A stretch of DNA of 64,000 nt from contig CAJJAR010000016.1 in assembly GCA_905182105.1 (NCBI GenBank), positions 1-64,000 of the forward strand, written 5' to 3'. The position numbers were made by a program, and so were the translations under genes. Numbering within the stretch: position 1 is the stretch's first letter; every line of letters starts with the position of its first letter. The notes under the pieces are model-generated. The model was not told where the DNA came from and ran no database searches. It was given only the letters and a program-made list of their open reading frames with translations. Below are positions 9,949 through 17,420 of this stretch, piece after piece. The stretch is from an uncultured Paracoccaceae bacterium (GTDB taxonomy: Bacteria; Pseudomonadota; Alphaproteobacteria; Rhodobacterales; Rhodobacteraceae).

Positions 9949-10733
9949 TCGGTCTTGCTGGCTGTGGGCGCATGGGAACGCCAATGCTTGCTTCACTGCG
10001 CAGCGTGGGCCTGCGTTCCAAAGGCTTCGATGTGGTAGATCACGATTCCGATTGGATCACGACAGATCCAAAACGTTTTGCACAAAACCTTAGAACATTG
10101 ATCACGGTTGTGCGTGACATCGATCAAACCGAAGATGTGCTATTCAACACTCAGGGCTTTGTAACCTCCGCCCCAAAACTTGAGCGGATAATCGTCTGCT
10201 CAACTTTATCTCCCAAATACGTTTGCACCCTTCGCAAACGTGTTCCTGACCATATTACGTTGATCGATGCCCCAATGTCTGGTGCGCAAGTCGCGGCACA
10301 ACGCGCCGAGCTTAGTTTTATGTTGGGTGGTACAACTGCGGATTTGGACGACGCACAAATGCTATTTGCTTCCATGGGGACCACCTTTCATCGCATGGGT
10401 GAGTTTGGTGCGGGAATGCAAGCAAAAGTATTAAACAACATGTTAGCAGCCTCACATACCGCCATGACGCGCATGGTTTTGGATTGGGCCGATGAAGCTG
10501 GGCTAGACGAAAAAGCCATGCTCGAGTTGATAGACACCTCATCTGGGCAGAATTGGCTAGCCTCTGGTTTCAATAAAATTGAATTTGCACGTGATGGTTA
10601 CACCAATGAAAATACGATCGGCATTCTGGTCAAGGACGTGGAGGCAGCAATCGACGCAGCTCCAATTGGCGCAGATCTGACACCTGCCAAAATAATTCAG
10701 AAAATGATCTTTAATCTAAAACCTCGTCAATAG
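9945..10733 (+). CDS. NAD-binding beta-hydroxyacid dehydrogenase (3-hydroxyisobutyrate dehydrogenase family)
   Basis: Oxidises or reduces a small beta-hydroxyacid with NAD(P). The N-terminus has the dinucleotide motif GCGRMG (residues 6-11), DAPMSGA at 108-114 matches the substrate-binding signature of the family, and Lys161 in AKVLNNM is the expected catalytic lysine. At 262 residues it is some 25-30 shorter than typical MmsB/GarR, with the shortening in the nucleotide-binding half. It overlaps scoB by four bases, which suggests that it acts on a product or precursor of the CoA-transferase reaction, but the substrate (3-hydroxyisobutyrate, tartronate semialdehyde, other) cannot be fixed from sequence. 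Confidence 0.85.
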   Translation: MIGLAGCGRMGTPMLASLRSVGLRSKGFDVVDHDSDWITTDPKRFAQNLRTLITVVRDIDQTEDVLFNTQGFVTSAPKLERIIVCSTLSPKYVCTLRKRVPDHITLIDAPMSGAQVAAQRAELSFMLGGTTADLDDAQMLFASMGTTFHRMGEFGAGMQAKVLNNMLAASHTAMTRMVLDWADEAGLDEKAMLELIDTSSGQNWLASGFNKIEFARDGYTNENTIGILVKDVEAAIDAAPIGADLTPAKIIQKMIFNLKPRQ

Positions 10734-10748
10734 CGGTCAAAATCCTGC

Positions 10749-11562
10749 CTATAGAATTCCGAGGACCCCTAAATCAGGTTCATACTTCCGACTCACCGGA
10801 ACAATGTCCCCGTTTGACAGCACTAAACAGGGGCGCCCTTTTTCTGTTATCGTCTCCACTATTTCAGCAAGAGCAACCCAGTGAGATCTATGGGCACAGA
10901 TGCCTGTGATTTCTGAACCTTCATCGACCGTATCTGAAAACCGCATTCGTAAGTCAAAAGTTCCAACAATAGTAACAACCCGAACAATATGCCCATCAAT
11001 CGCAAATGGACAATCTTTCCACAGAAATCTTCGGGTAGACGGCGAACTAGACGCGCAACCATCGGCTCATAAACCATTGTAGAGCTAGGCTGTATTAAGA
11101 AATTGGCTATCCCAAATCAAAAAATACTGGCCGAAACACAGATCGCAAAAACAACCAAAGTCATCCCAAAAACTGTGGGCAGATCGCCTAGTGGCCCTGG
11201 AATGTCTACAGCCACAAAAATGGTGTGAATAAAATTGTTGTCCCGAATATGACAGAGCCTCCTTTTAAAAGGGGATGCCAATCGCTTCGGTACTTCCAGA
11301 CCAGATTTTGGAGCGAAAGTGCTATAAAAATGCTAACAGAAATCAATACAAACCAGTAGATAGAACGCTGTATCACTCCACCTGATCTATAGGTGCCAAA
11401 TGGGCCTGACAAAGACAATAAAATGCCTGCGACAGTTAGCAACCCGAACCGGATCAATAAAGTTTTAAGGTGGGGAGATGTTCCAAAACGGGAAATCACT
11501 ACTCTTAACTTTGGTAAAAACAATTTTTGGCTCAAGTTTTGAAAATCAATCAGTTGACGCAC
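10749..11562 (-). pseudogene. Broken membrane-bound LytTR-type transcriptional regulator
   Basis: Reading 11562 down to 10749, three frames together give one protein: a basic N-terminus, membrane helices (LLIRFGLLTVAGILLSL, then YWFVLISVSIFIALS and MTLVVFAICVSASIF), a linker EPMVARLVRRLPEDFCGKIVH, and a LytTR DNA-binding domain ending HRSHWVALAEIVE...LSNGDIVPVSRKY. Lesions are a one-base shift in the A5 run near 11216-11220, an in-frame TGA at 11117-11119, and a second shift near 11001-11012. Proteins with several helices plus a C-terminal LytTR domain are common in Rhodobacterales. With three lesions the gene should be inactive; which genes it controlled is unknown. Confidence 0.85.
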
Positions 11563-11658
11563 TTTAACGCCACCCTTAAAAATTATACCACAGGTAGTAA
11601 TTTACAAAAAAGTTAAAGCAGAAAGTGGATGAAGCCTGTACTTGAGGAGTTTCGATAA

Positions 11659-11719
11659 AACCGCGTAAGAACGTAGCGCAGGGCAGCAATGCCGCCCTGC
11701 GCTACGTTCTTACGCGGTT
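11659..11719 (-). terminator. 26-bp perfect inverted repeat forming the folD terminator and containing its stop codon
   Basis: Bases 11659-11684 and 11694-11719 are exact reverse complements (26 bp) with a nine-base loop AGCAATGCC. Read on the minus strand, the first arm begins with the last three folD codons (Leu, Thr, Ala), then the stop codon, and the second arm is followed by TTTTAT. It therefore looks like an intrinsic terminator, but its stem is about twice the usual length. Confidence 0.8.
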
Positions 11720-12609
11720 AGGCCCTCTGGCTCAGCCAAGCCATTTGCACGGCAGCACGCCGTGATCGTATTTGCAAGCAAACAGGCAATCGTCATGGGG
11801 CCAACGCCACCCGGAACAGGCGTAATCGCTCCAGCAACAGCTGAAACTTGCGCGTAATCTACATCGCCCAGCAGCTTACTTTTGCCTGGTTTGTCGGGAT
11901 GCGGTGTGCGCGTAATACCAACGTCAATCACAACCGCACCTGGCTTAATCCAATCAGCCTGCACCATCTCAGCGCGCCCCACGGCCGCAACTAAAATATC
12001 AGCACGTGCACAAACTTCTGCCAAGTTTCTTGTACGCGAATGCGCAATCGTTACTGTACAGTTTTCTTGCAATAACAGCTGGGCCATCGGTTTGCCGAAT
12101 AAGTTTGATCGACCAATAACAACAGCGTTTTTGCCAGACATGTTTCCAACTTGGTCGCGCAATAGCATCAAGCAACCCAACGGCGTGCAAGACACCAAAC
12201 CAGTCTCTCCACTAGCCAACAGGCCTGCATTGACGACACTCAGGCCATCAACGTCTTTGGAAGGATCAATACGCGCTACAACCGCGCGCTCATCTAAGTG
12301 ATCAGGCACAGGGAATTGGCACAGAATACCGTGAACACTATCGTCATCATTTAATTTTTCGATAAGGTCGAACAAGACCTCCTCGGATACATCTGCAGGA
12401 AGTCTGTGCTCAAAGCTGTTCATTCCAACTTCAACCGTCTGTTTGTGCTTAGCAGCAACATAAACCTCAGACGCGGGGTCTGCACCCACCAGAACCACAG
12501 CCAAACCCGGTGTAATCCCGTGATCAGTTTTCAAGCGGGTAACATGTTCCCCAACTTGACCACGCACATCGGCCGCAAAGGCCTTTCCATCAATAACCGT
12601 TGCTGCCAT
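11710..12609 (-). CDS. folD: Bifunctional methylenetetrahydrofolate dehydrogenase / methenyltetrahydrofolate cyclohydrolase
   Basis: Interconverts 5,10-methylene-, 5,10-methenyl- and 10-formyl-tetrahydrofolate in the cytoplasm. The 299-residue protein has the catalytic YxxxK (YVAAK, residues 50-54), the family signature near PVPDHL, the NAD(P)-binding GRSNLFGKP and the C-terminal [11 protein letters not shown]. It lies 118 bases after fhs in the same direction; together they provide reversible formate activation, a common pairing in roseobacters that oxidise one-carbon units. Nothing unusual in the protein; the 3' end is embedded in a long hairpin. Confidence 0.97.
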   Translation of the reverse strand: MAATVIDGKAFAADVRGQVGEHVTRLKTDHGITPGLAVVLVGADPASEVYVAAKHKQTVEVGMNSFEHRLPADVSEEVLFDLIEKLNDDDSVHGILCQFPVPDHLDERAVVARIDPSKDVDGLSVVNAGLLASGETGLVSCTPLGCLMLLRDQVGNMSGKNAVVIGRSNLFGKPMAQLLLQENCTVTIAHSRTRNLAEVCARADILVAAVGRAEMVQADWIKPGAVVIDVGITRTPHPDKPGKSKLLGDVDYAQVSAVAGAITPVPGGVGPMTIACLLANTITACCRANGLAEPEGLTA

Positions 12610-12680
12610 TGCGTAATTCCTTTTGGTTTCTTTAGCCTAGAAGGCCCGCACCACCGGCAAGGGCAACCCAATTGGGCTCG

Positions 12681-12720
12681 TTCAGAGCGACAGGGGCTTT
12701 ATAACCCTTATCGCTCTGAA
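12681..12720 (-). repeat. Stem-loop between fhs and folD
   Basis: TTCAGAGCGA (12681-12690) pairs with TCGCTCTGAA (12711-12720), and an inner AGGG/CCCT pair extends the stem. It sits just after the fhs stop on the minus strand, but no T-run follows, so it may mark an mRNA processing or partial termination point inside the fhs-folD unit rather than a full terminator. Confidence 0.5.
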
Positions 12721-12727
12721 TTGTGAC

Positions 12728-14404
12728 TTAGAACAAGCCTTCGACTTCACCTTTGTCATTCAGCATGATGTTTTCCGCTGATGGTACACGTGGCAAGCCT
12801 GGCATCGTCATAATTTCACCGCAGACTGCCACGACGAAACCGGCACCTGCACTTAGGCGCACTTCGCGTACTGGCACCGAATGACCAGTTGGTGCACCGC
12901 GCAAGGTCGGATCAGTTGAGAAGCTATATTGTGTTTTGGCCATACATACTGGCAGATGACCGTAACCTTGGTCTTCCCACTGCTTCAGCTGATCGCGGAT
13001 TTTTTGATCCATCAATGCTTCGTCCGCGCGGTAGATGCGCTTACAAACAGTTTGGATCTTGTCTGCCAATGACATTTCATCAGGATAGATCGGAGCAAAG
13101 TTTGCAACATTAGCATCTGCGATTTCAGCAACGCGTTTGGCCAAATCAGCAGAACCTTCAGAACCAAGCTCCCAGTGACGTGACAAGACTGCCTCGGCGC
13201 CTTGCTCGGAGACAAAGTCTTTGATCGCTTGAACTTCGGCGTCTGTGTCCGTGACAAAGTGGTTGATCGCAACTACAACAGGCACACCAAATGATTTAAG
13301 GTTTTCGATGTGACGCCCAAGATTCGGACAACCAGCTTGTACCGCAGCGACGTTTTCTGGACCAAGATCAGCTTTAGCAACGCCACCGTTCATTTTCATC
13401 GCACGAACAGTTGCAACACAAACAACAACCGATGGGGCCAAGCCCGCTTTACGGCATTTGATGTTCATAAACTTTTCAGCGCCCAAGTCAGCACCAAAGC
13501 CAGCTTCAGTCACAACGTAGTCGGCTAATTTCAACGCAGTCGTCGTTGCGATGACAGAGTTACACCCATGAGCGATATTCGCAAACGGGCCACCATGGAC
13601 GAATGCTGGGTTATTCTCGAGCGTTTGTACGATATTTGGCTGCATTGCGTCTTTCAACAGAACAGTCATTGCACCGTCTGCTTTTATGTCACGTGCAAAG
13701 ACGGGTGTGCGGTCACGGCGATACGCCACAATCATGTCACCCAGACGTTTTTGTAAATCTTGCAAGTCATTTGACAGGCACAGAATGGCCATGACTTCAG
13801 AGGCAACAGTGATGTCGAAGCCAGTTTCACGTGGGAACCCGTTAGATACACCACCCAAAGAGGCCGTGATTTGACGCAACGCGCGATCGTTCATGTCAAC
13901 GACGCGGCGCCAGACAACGCGACGTGTGTCGATCTCTAGAGAGTTGCCCCAATAGATGTGGTTGTCGATCATCGCAGAAAGCAATGAGTGCGCAGATGTG
14001 ATAGCGTGAAAATCACCTGTAAAGTGCAGATTCATTTCTTCCATTGGGATAACTTGTGCGTAACCACCACCAGCAGCGCCACCTTTCATGCCAAAGTTTG
14101 GACCTAGCGATGCTTCGCGGATACAAACACATGCGTTCTTGCCAATGCGGTTTAGACCATCACCCAAACCTACAGTAGTTGTGGTTTTACCTTCGCCAGC
14201 TGGCGTTGGGTTGATCGCAGTCACAAGGATCAACTTGCCATCTTCGCGGTCCTGAACAGAGTTGATGAATTCCTGACTTACTTTGGCTTTGTCGTGGCCA
14301 TAAGGTAGAAGGTCATCGCTGGAAATCCCCAGCTTTGCGCCAATCTCTTGGATTGGCAACTTTGTCGCTTCGCGTGCGATCTGAATGTCAGTTTTATAAG
14401 CCAT
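12728..14404 (-). CDS. fhs: Formate-tetrahydrofolate ligase
   Basis: ATP-dependent ligase that makes 10-formyl-THF from formate and THF, or runs in reverse to release formate and ATP. The 558-residue protein has the P-loop TPAGEGKTT at about residues 67-75 and the conserved [22 protein letters not shown]-type region (around residue 95-117), matching the family in full length. The ATG at 14404 ([12 protein letters not shown]) has an AAGGAAAT site immediately upstream. folD lies downstream in the same direction, consistent with a one-carbon oxidation unit. Confidence 0.97.
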   Translation of the reverse strand: MAYKTDIQIAREATKLPIQEIGAKLGISSDDLLPYGHDKAKVSQEFINSVQDREDGKLILVTAINPTPAGEGKTTTTVGLGDGLNRIGKNACVCIREASLGPNFGMKGGAAGGGYAQVIPMEEMNLHFTGDFHAITSAHSLLSAMIDNHIYWGNSLEIDTRRVVWRRVVDMNDRALRQITASLGGVSNGFPRETGFDITVASEVMAILCLSNDLQDLQKRLGDMIVAYRRDRTPVFARDIKADGAMTVLLKDAMQPNIVQTLENNPAFVHGGPFANIAHGCNSVIATTTALKLADYVVTEAGFGADLGAEKFMNIKCRKAGLAPSVVVCVATVRAMKMNGGVAKADLGPENVAAVQAGCPNLGRHIENLKSFGVPVVVAINHFVTDTDAEVQAIKDFVSEQGAEAVLSRHWELGSEGSADLAKRVAEIADANVANFAPIYPDEMSLADKIQTVCKRIYRADEALMDQKIRDQLKQWEDQGYGHLPVCMAKTQYSFSTDPTLRGAPTGHSVPVREVRLSAGAGFVVAVCGEIMTMPGLPRVPSAENIMLNDKGEVEGLF

Positions 14405-14564
14405 GGGATTTCCTTAGGTCAGTGATACAGACGATAATGCTTAATCCCGCATACACCTCAGTCTCGCTTCAGGTAGGTTGCATTTCCGACATTTCCCAAG
14501 GTGGTTGCGGCGTCAGGTGCATTGCCAGTTTCTTTTTGAAGACCAAAGCAACCGAATTATTCAC

Positions 14565-15104
14565 TTAATCCAAAGCTTTTCCGATCCGTGGCAACCGGGC
14601 TTTTTTGAACAAGCTGCGCATTTCCCAATCCTCACCAGACAGTCGGCGCGCGGTTTTAAGTACTCCATCCGCCACCGATCTGACAATTTCAGGTGACGCC
14701 TGCCAAACTTGGTAAAGGTAACTATCAGGATCGATACGTGTCAGACCTTCTTCAGCCAAGATATTGCGAGGAAAATCCTTAGCATTGAGCGTCATGATCG
14801 AATCTGCTGATCCCGTAATAGCGGCTGATAGCACGTGAATATCATTTGCATCAGGCAACCAAAGTCGCGCCTGAAGGCCTGGGTTTGGCATGATTTCGGC
14901 CCTTGGCCACGCTGCATTCAAAAGCGCAATTTCGCCGCGTGCAAATACTTCGGCCTCAGGCCCAATCTTCAAAGCTGCGCGGGCCCATTCTTCTAGAACG
15001 CGCGGTGACCATTGAGGTTCGAAAACCCCGGCGCGTGCGACCCCAAGCAACATCTCACGAGTTACGGTGGGGAATAATACGCACGCATCGAGGAAAATCT
15101 TCAT
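14565..15104 (-). CDS. PIN-domain putative ribonuclease (RSP_2648 family)
   Basis: The 179-residue protein starts MKIFLDACVLFP, the first acidic strand of a PIN domain, and has further conserved acids in EEWARA (about residue 39), LPDANDIHVLSAA (about 84-96) and TLNAKDFP (about 105-112), which fit the PIN metal-binding set. It overlaps the upstream RNA methyltransferase by four bases (ATGA), the same pair known in Rhodobacter as RSP_2647/RSP_2648. There is no adjacent antitoxin gene, so I do not call it VapC of a toxin-antitoxin system; RNA processing coupled to the methyltransferase is more likely, but this is inference. Confidence 0.85.
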   Translation of the reverse strand: MKIFLDACVLFPTVTREMLLGVARAGVFEPQWSPRVLEEWARAALKIGPEAEVFARGEIALLNAAWPRAEIMPNPGLQARLWLPDANDIHVLSAAITGSADSIMTLNAKDFPRNILAEEGLTRIDPDSYLYQVWQASPEIVRSVADGVLKTARRLSGEDWEMRSLFKKARLPRIGKALD

Positions 15105-16312
15105 AGACGGAAGAACAATGCCTTGAGGTATCCGCTTTCCGACAATTGCGGAAGCAAAGGATGGTCTGCACCGGCAAAGCCAGTGTGGATCAAGGATGCG
15201 CGGCGTCCACCGCGACCAATACCGCGAACCGATGCTGCACGGAACTGTGCAAGATCAGCAGCGTGTGAACACGAACAGAGACCCAAAATACCGTCTTCAG
15301 CCACCAATGGCGCAGCGAGGCGTGCGATACGCTCATAGGCGCGCAAACCAGCTTCTACAGCTTGACGTGACGGTGCGAAGGCTGGTGGATCGCAGATAAT
15401 GACGTCAAACTTGGCACCTTCAGCGCGCAATGATGTCAAAACATCGAATGCATCGCCTTTGCGTGTGCTAAACTTGTCGCCAAATGCTGCTGCCGCAGCA
15501 CCTTGTGTTGCGAGATCAAGTGCAGGTGCAGAACCGTCAACAGCCATTGCTGATGCCGCACCGCCAGCCAAAGCGGCCAAACCAAATCCGCCAACATGGC
15601 TAAACACGTCCAAAACACGCGCCCCATTTGAAAGGCGTGAAACAAATTCGTGGTTTGGGCGTTGGTCAAAAAACAGACCCGTCTTCTGACCACCAATTAA
15701 ATCTGCCATGTAGGTTGCGCCGTTCATCGTAACGGGGATCGGCCCTTCTGGCGCGGCACCGATTACAACGCCAGATTCATCATCCAATCCCTCCAAAGCG
15801 CGGGTACGGCCAGCAGCATTTTTCAAAATGTTGCTGATGCCTGTCACTTCAGCCACCGCAGCTGCCAACATTGGCAAGTGCGTATCAGCCCATGCCGCGT
15901 TCGGTTGGATCACGCAAGTGTCGCCAAAGCGATCAATCACAACACCAGGAAGGCCATCTGCCTCTGCGTGGATCAAACGATAGAATGGTGCGTCAAACAA
16001 TTGTTCACGCAATTTCAGTGCGCGTGCAATTTTGGCAACAAACCATTCATGGTCCAATTGTGCATCTGGATCCGTATCCAAAACGCGTGCGATGATTTTG
16101 GAGTTCGGATTTACCGAAACCAAACCAAGCGGCTGGCGCAATTCATCTTGCAAAACGGCCAAAGCACCAGGAGCCAATGCCTTAGTGCGACGGTCTGTAA
16201 CCATCTCATTGGCATAAACCCATGGAAAACCATGGCGGATGGCACGTGCGTTTGCTTTGGGCATAAGCCGTACTACGGGGCGGGTGATATCATCAATAAG
16301 GGGCGCTGTCAT
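15101..16312 (-). CDS. Class I SAM-dependent RNA methyltransferase, RlmI-like (RSP_2647 family)
   Basis: Probably methylates a cytosine in 23S rRNA, as RlmI does. The 403-residue protein has an N-terminal PUA-like RNA-binding part (about residues 12-90), a SAM-binding fold starting VLDVFSHVGGFGLAAL, and the catalytic loop ICDPPAFAPS at about residue 303. The C-terminal SCSHA matches the RlmI family cysteine. It overlaps the PIN gene by four bases. The start codon at 16312-16310 lies in the loop of an eight-base GC stem, which could limit initiation. Exact target base is not deducible from sequence. Confidence 0.88.
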   Translation of the reverse strand: MTAPLIDDITRPVVRLMPKANARAIRHGFPWVYANEMVTDRRTKALAPGALAVLQDELRQPLGLVSVNPNSKIIARVLDTDPDAQLDHEWFVAKIARALKLREQLFDAPFYRLIHAEADGLPGVVIDRFGDTCVIQPNAAWADTHLPMLAAAVAEVTGISNILKNAAGRTRALEGLDDESGVVIGAAPEGPIPVTMNGATYMADLIGGQKTGLFFDQRPNHEFVSRLSNGARVLDVFSHVGGFGLAALAGGAASAMAVDGSAPALDLATQGAAAAAFGDKFSTRKGDAFDVLTSLRAEGAKFDVIICDPPAFAPSRQAVEAGLRAYERIARLAAPLVAEDGILGLCSCSHAADLAQFRAASVRGIGRGGRRASLIHTGFAGADHPLLPQLSESGYLKALFFRL

Positions 16313-16320
16313 AGCGCCCC
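16300..16320 (-). promoter_or_regulatory. Hairpin presenting the RNA methyltransferase start codon
   Basis: On the minus strand GGGGCGCT and AGCGCCCC form a perfect eight-base stem around the loop ATGAC, and that ATG is the start codon of the methyltransferase. Part of the purine-rich ribosome site (AGAGGGGG) is inside the upstream arm. Folding would therefore compete with initiation. Function is inferred from structure alone. Confidence 0.55.
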
Positions 16321-16350
16321 CTCTAGTCTGCTTTCCCGCTTGGGGGAAGC

Positions 16351-16988
16351 TTAGATGTTGTTTTTGGTTTTCATGAAGCCCAATTTGGGGTTCTGGAAGC
16401 CTCCAACGCCACCAAGTTCTTGGCGGATAACCTCAGCCAGGTGTTGCGTGATACGATCTTTCTGAGTCAAAATAATAGATTTAGATTCGATCGCTTTCTG
16501 GCCGCCAAAGCCAGCTAAATCAGCTTTGATTGAGCGCGGCTCACCGATCACAGCACCTGTTGTAAGATCACGAATGCGAATCGCGAATGTAATCGAATGG
16601 ATCCCACCAGTAGTATACCGTGCCCTCTGGGTCAGAGCATGAAAACGTTCCACCCGAACATCCAAACCAACATTTGCAAAACCCTCAAGGGTCTCAGTAC
16701 CATGTGTGAAGGCCGTGTCAAAAATTGCTTTAACCTGCTCATGTCGGTTGCCCAGGGCATCTCCACGCCAGACAATATCACCGCCTGGAAGATAGCTAAT
16801 CCGCTCATATACTTTGAGTGTTTTTAGAACCATGGCATTAATTTAGCCAACAGTTATCGAGGCAAAACTTGGACAAAGCTAGGAGGTTCTGGTTCAAATC
16901 CTGCGTTGCGCGTTGCTGTATCGACAGATGCACATGCGGACACCATTGTACCCAGACCTAGCATCATAACCAATTTCAGAATTCTCAT
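16351..16988 (-). pseudogene. Broken DUF6778-like lipoprotein gene
   Basis: The start at 16988 has a perfect GGAGGATAAC ribosome site and encodes a lipoprotein signal (MRILKLVMMLGLGTMVSAC, lipid-modified Cys at residue 19) plus about 25 residues, then stops at a TAA at 16854-16856. The main domain (VLKTLKVYE...YLPGGDIVWRGD...HALTQRARYTTGG...ITQHLAEVIRQEL) continues in another frame from about 16830 to 16351, itself preceded by an in-frame TAA at 16843-16845. One lost base plus one nonsense codon would explain both. A conserved roseobacter lipoprotein of this layout (I believe DUF6778) exists; function unknown. The downstream part might still be translated from an internal ATG, but without export. 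Confidence 0.65.
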
Positions 16989-17144
16989 GTTATCCTCCGG
17001 CCGAAACTCCACGGCTATTCTTGTTTTGTTGGGACACATTTGAGCTTCAATTGAGGCGGCATTGCGACGAGTTCACTGCATTTTTGTGAGATTTTCGGAC
17101 TACGAAATAAAAATTTCAGCTGCAACCCCTTATATTTATGACCT

Positions 17145-17420
17145 TTAGCTTGGGCGAGTTCTCGAACGCCAACCACCGCGTCTGCGTGGCGCAGCCATTC
17201 CGACCAAGCCTTCACGCATCACCTCACGCATCGGATGACCAGGCGTTGGTTCACCGTATTGAACCAACAACAGTCTTAAGGTTTGGGCAGTATCTTGCTC
17301 CATTGGCAAACTGAGAGCCCAGTCCAAAAAGATGGTGCGGCACTCACTTTTGGTAATACCATCCATACGATAAGCCTCGAATATAAGACCTTTGGGATCG
17401 TTCAAATCACCTTTTTTCAT
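17145..17420 (-). CDS. Conserved hypothetical protein downstream of glnE
   Basis: A 91-residue acidic-to-basic protein (MKKGDLNDPKG...GMAAPRRRGGWRSRTRPS) with no signal or membrane segment; the C-terminal third is rich in arginine and glycine. The motif FLDWALSLP is hydrophobic and suggests a small helical domain. The ATG overlaps the glnE stop (ATGA), so it is translationally coupled to glnE. I recall homologues at this place in other Rhodobacterales but no assigned function. Confidence 0.75.
   Translation of the reverse strand: MKKGDLNDPKGLIFEAYRMDGITKSECRTIFLDWALSLPMEQDTAQTLRLLLVQYGEPTPGHPMREVMREGLVGMAAPRRRGGWRSRTRPS

Noticed and set aside
11216-11220. All indels in the window being sequencing errors in homopolymers
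   Set aside because: This could explain the A5-run shift here and the T loss near 57672, but not the nonsense substitutions in dprA, ogt, ybaK-like and the oxygenase. Raw reads would be needed to clear individual cases.
14405-14564. THF-type riboswitch upstream of fhs
   Set aside because: The minus-strand leader has a few matching words such as GAAGCGAGA, but I could not build the required pseudoknot stems. A covariance-model search would decide.
14565-15104. PIN-domain protein as a VapC toxin of a toxin-antitoxin pair
   Set aside because: No antitoxin-like small gene is adjacent; the overlapping neighbour is an RNA methyltransferase and the pair is conserved in the group.
17015-17215. A 66-codon minus-strand frame between the lipoprotein gene and the glnE-coupled gene
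   Set aside because: It overlaps the 91-residue gene in another frame, has no ribosome site and no recognisable protein pattern; most likely a shadow.
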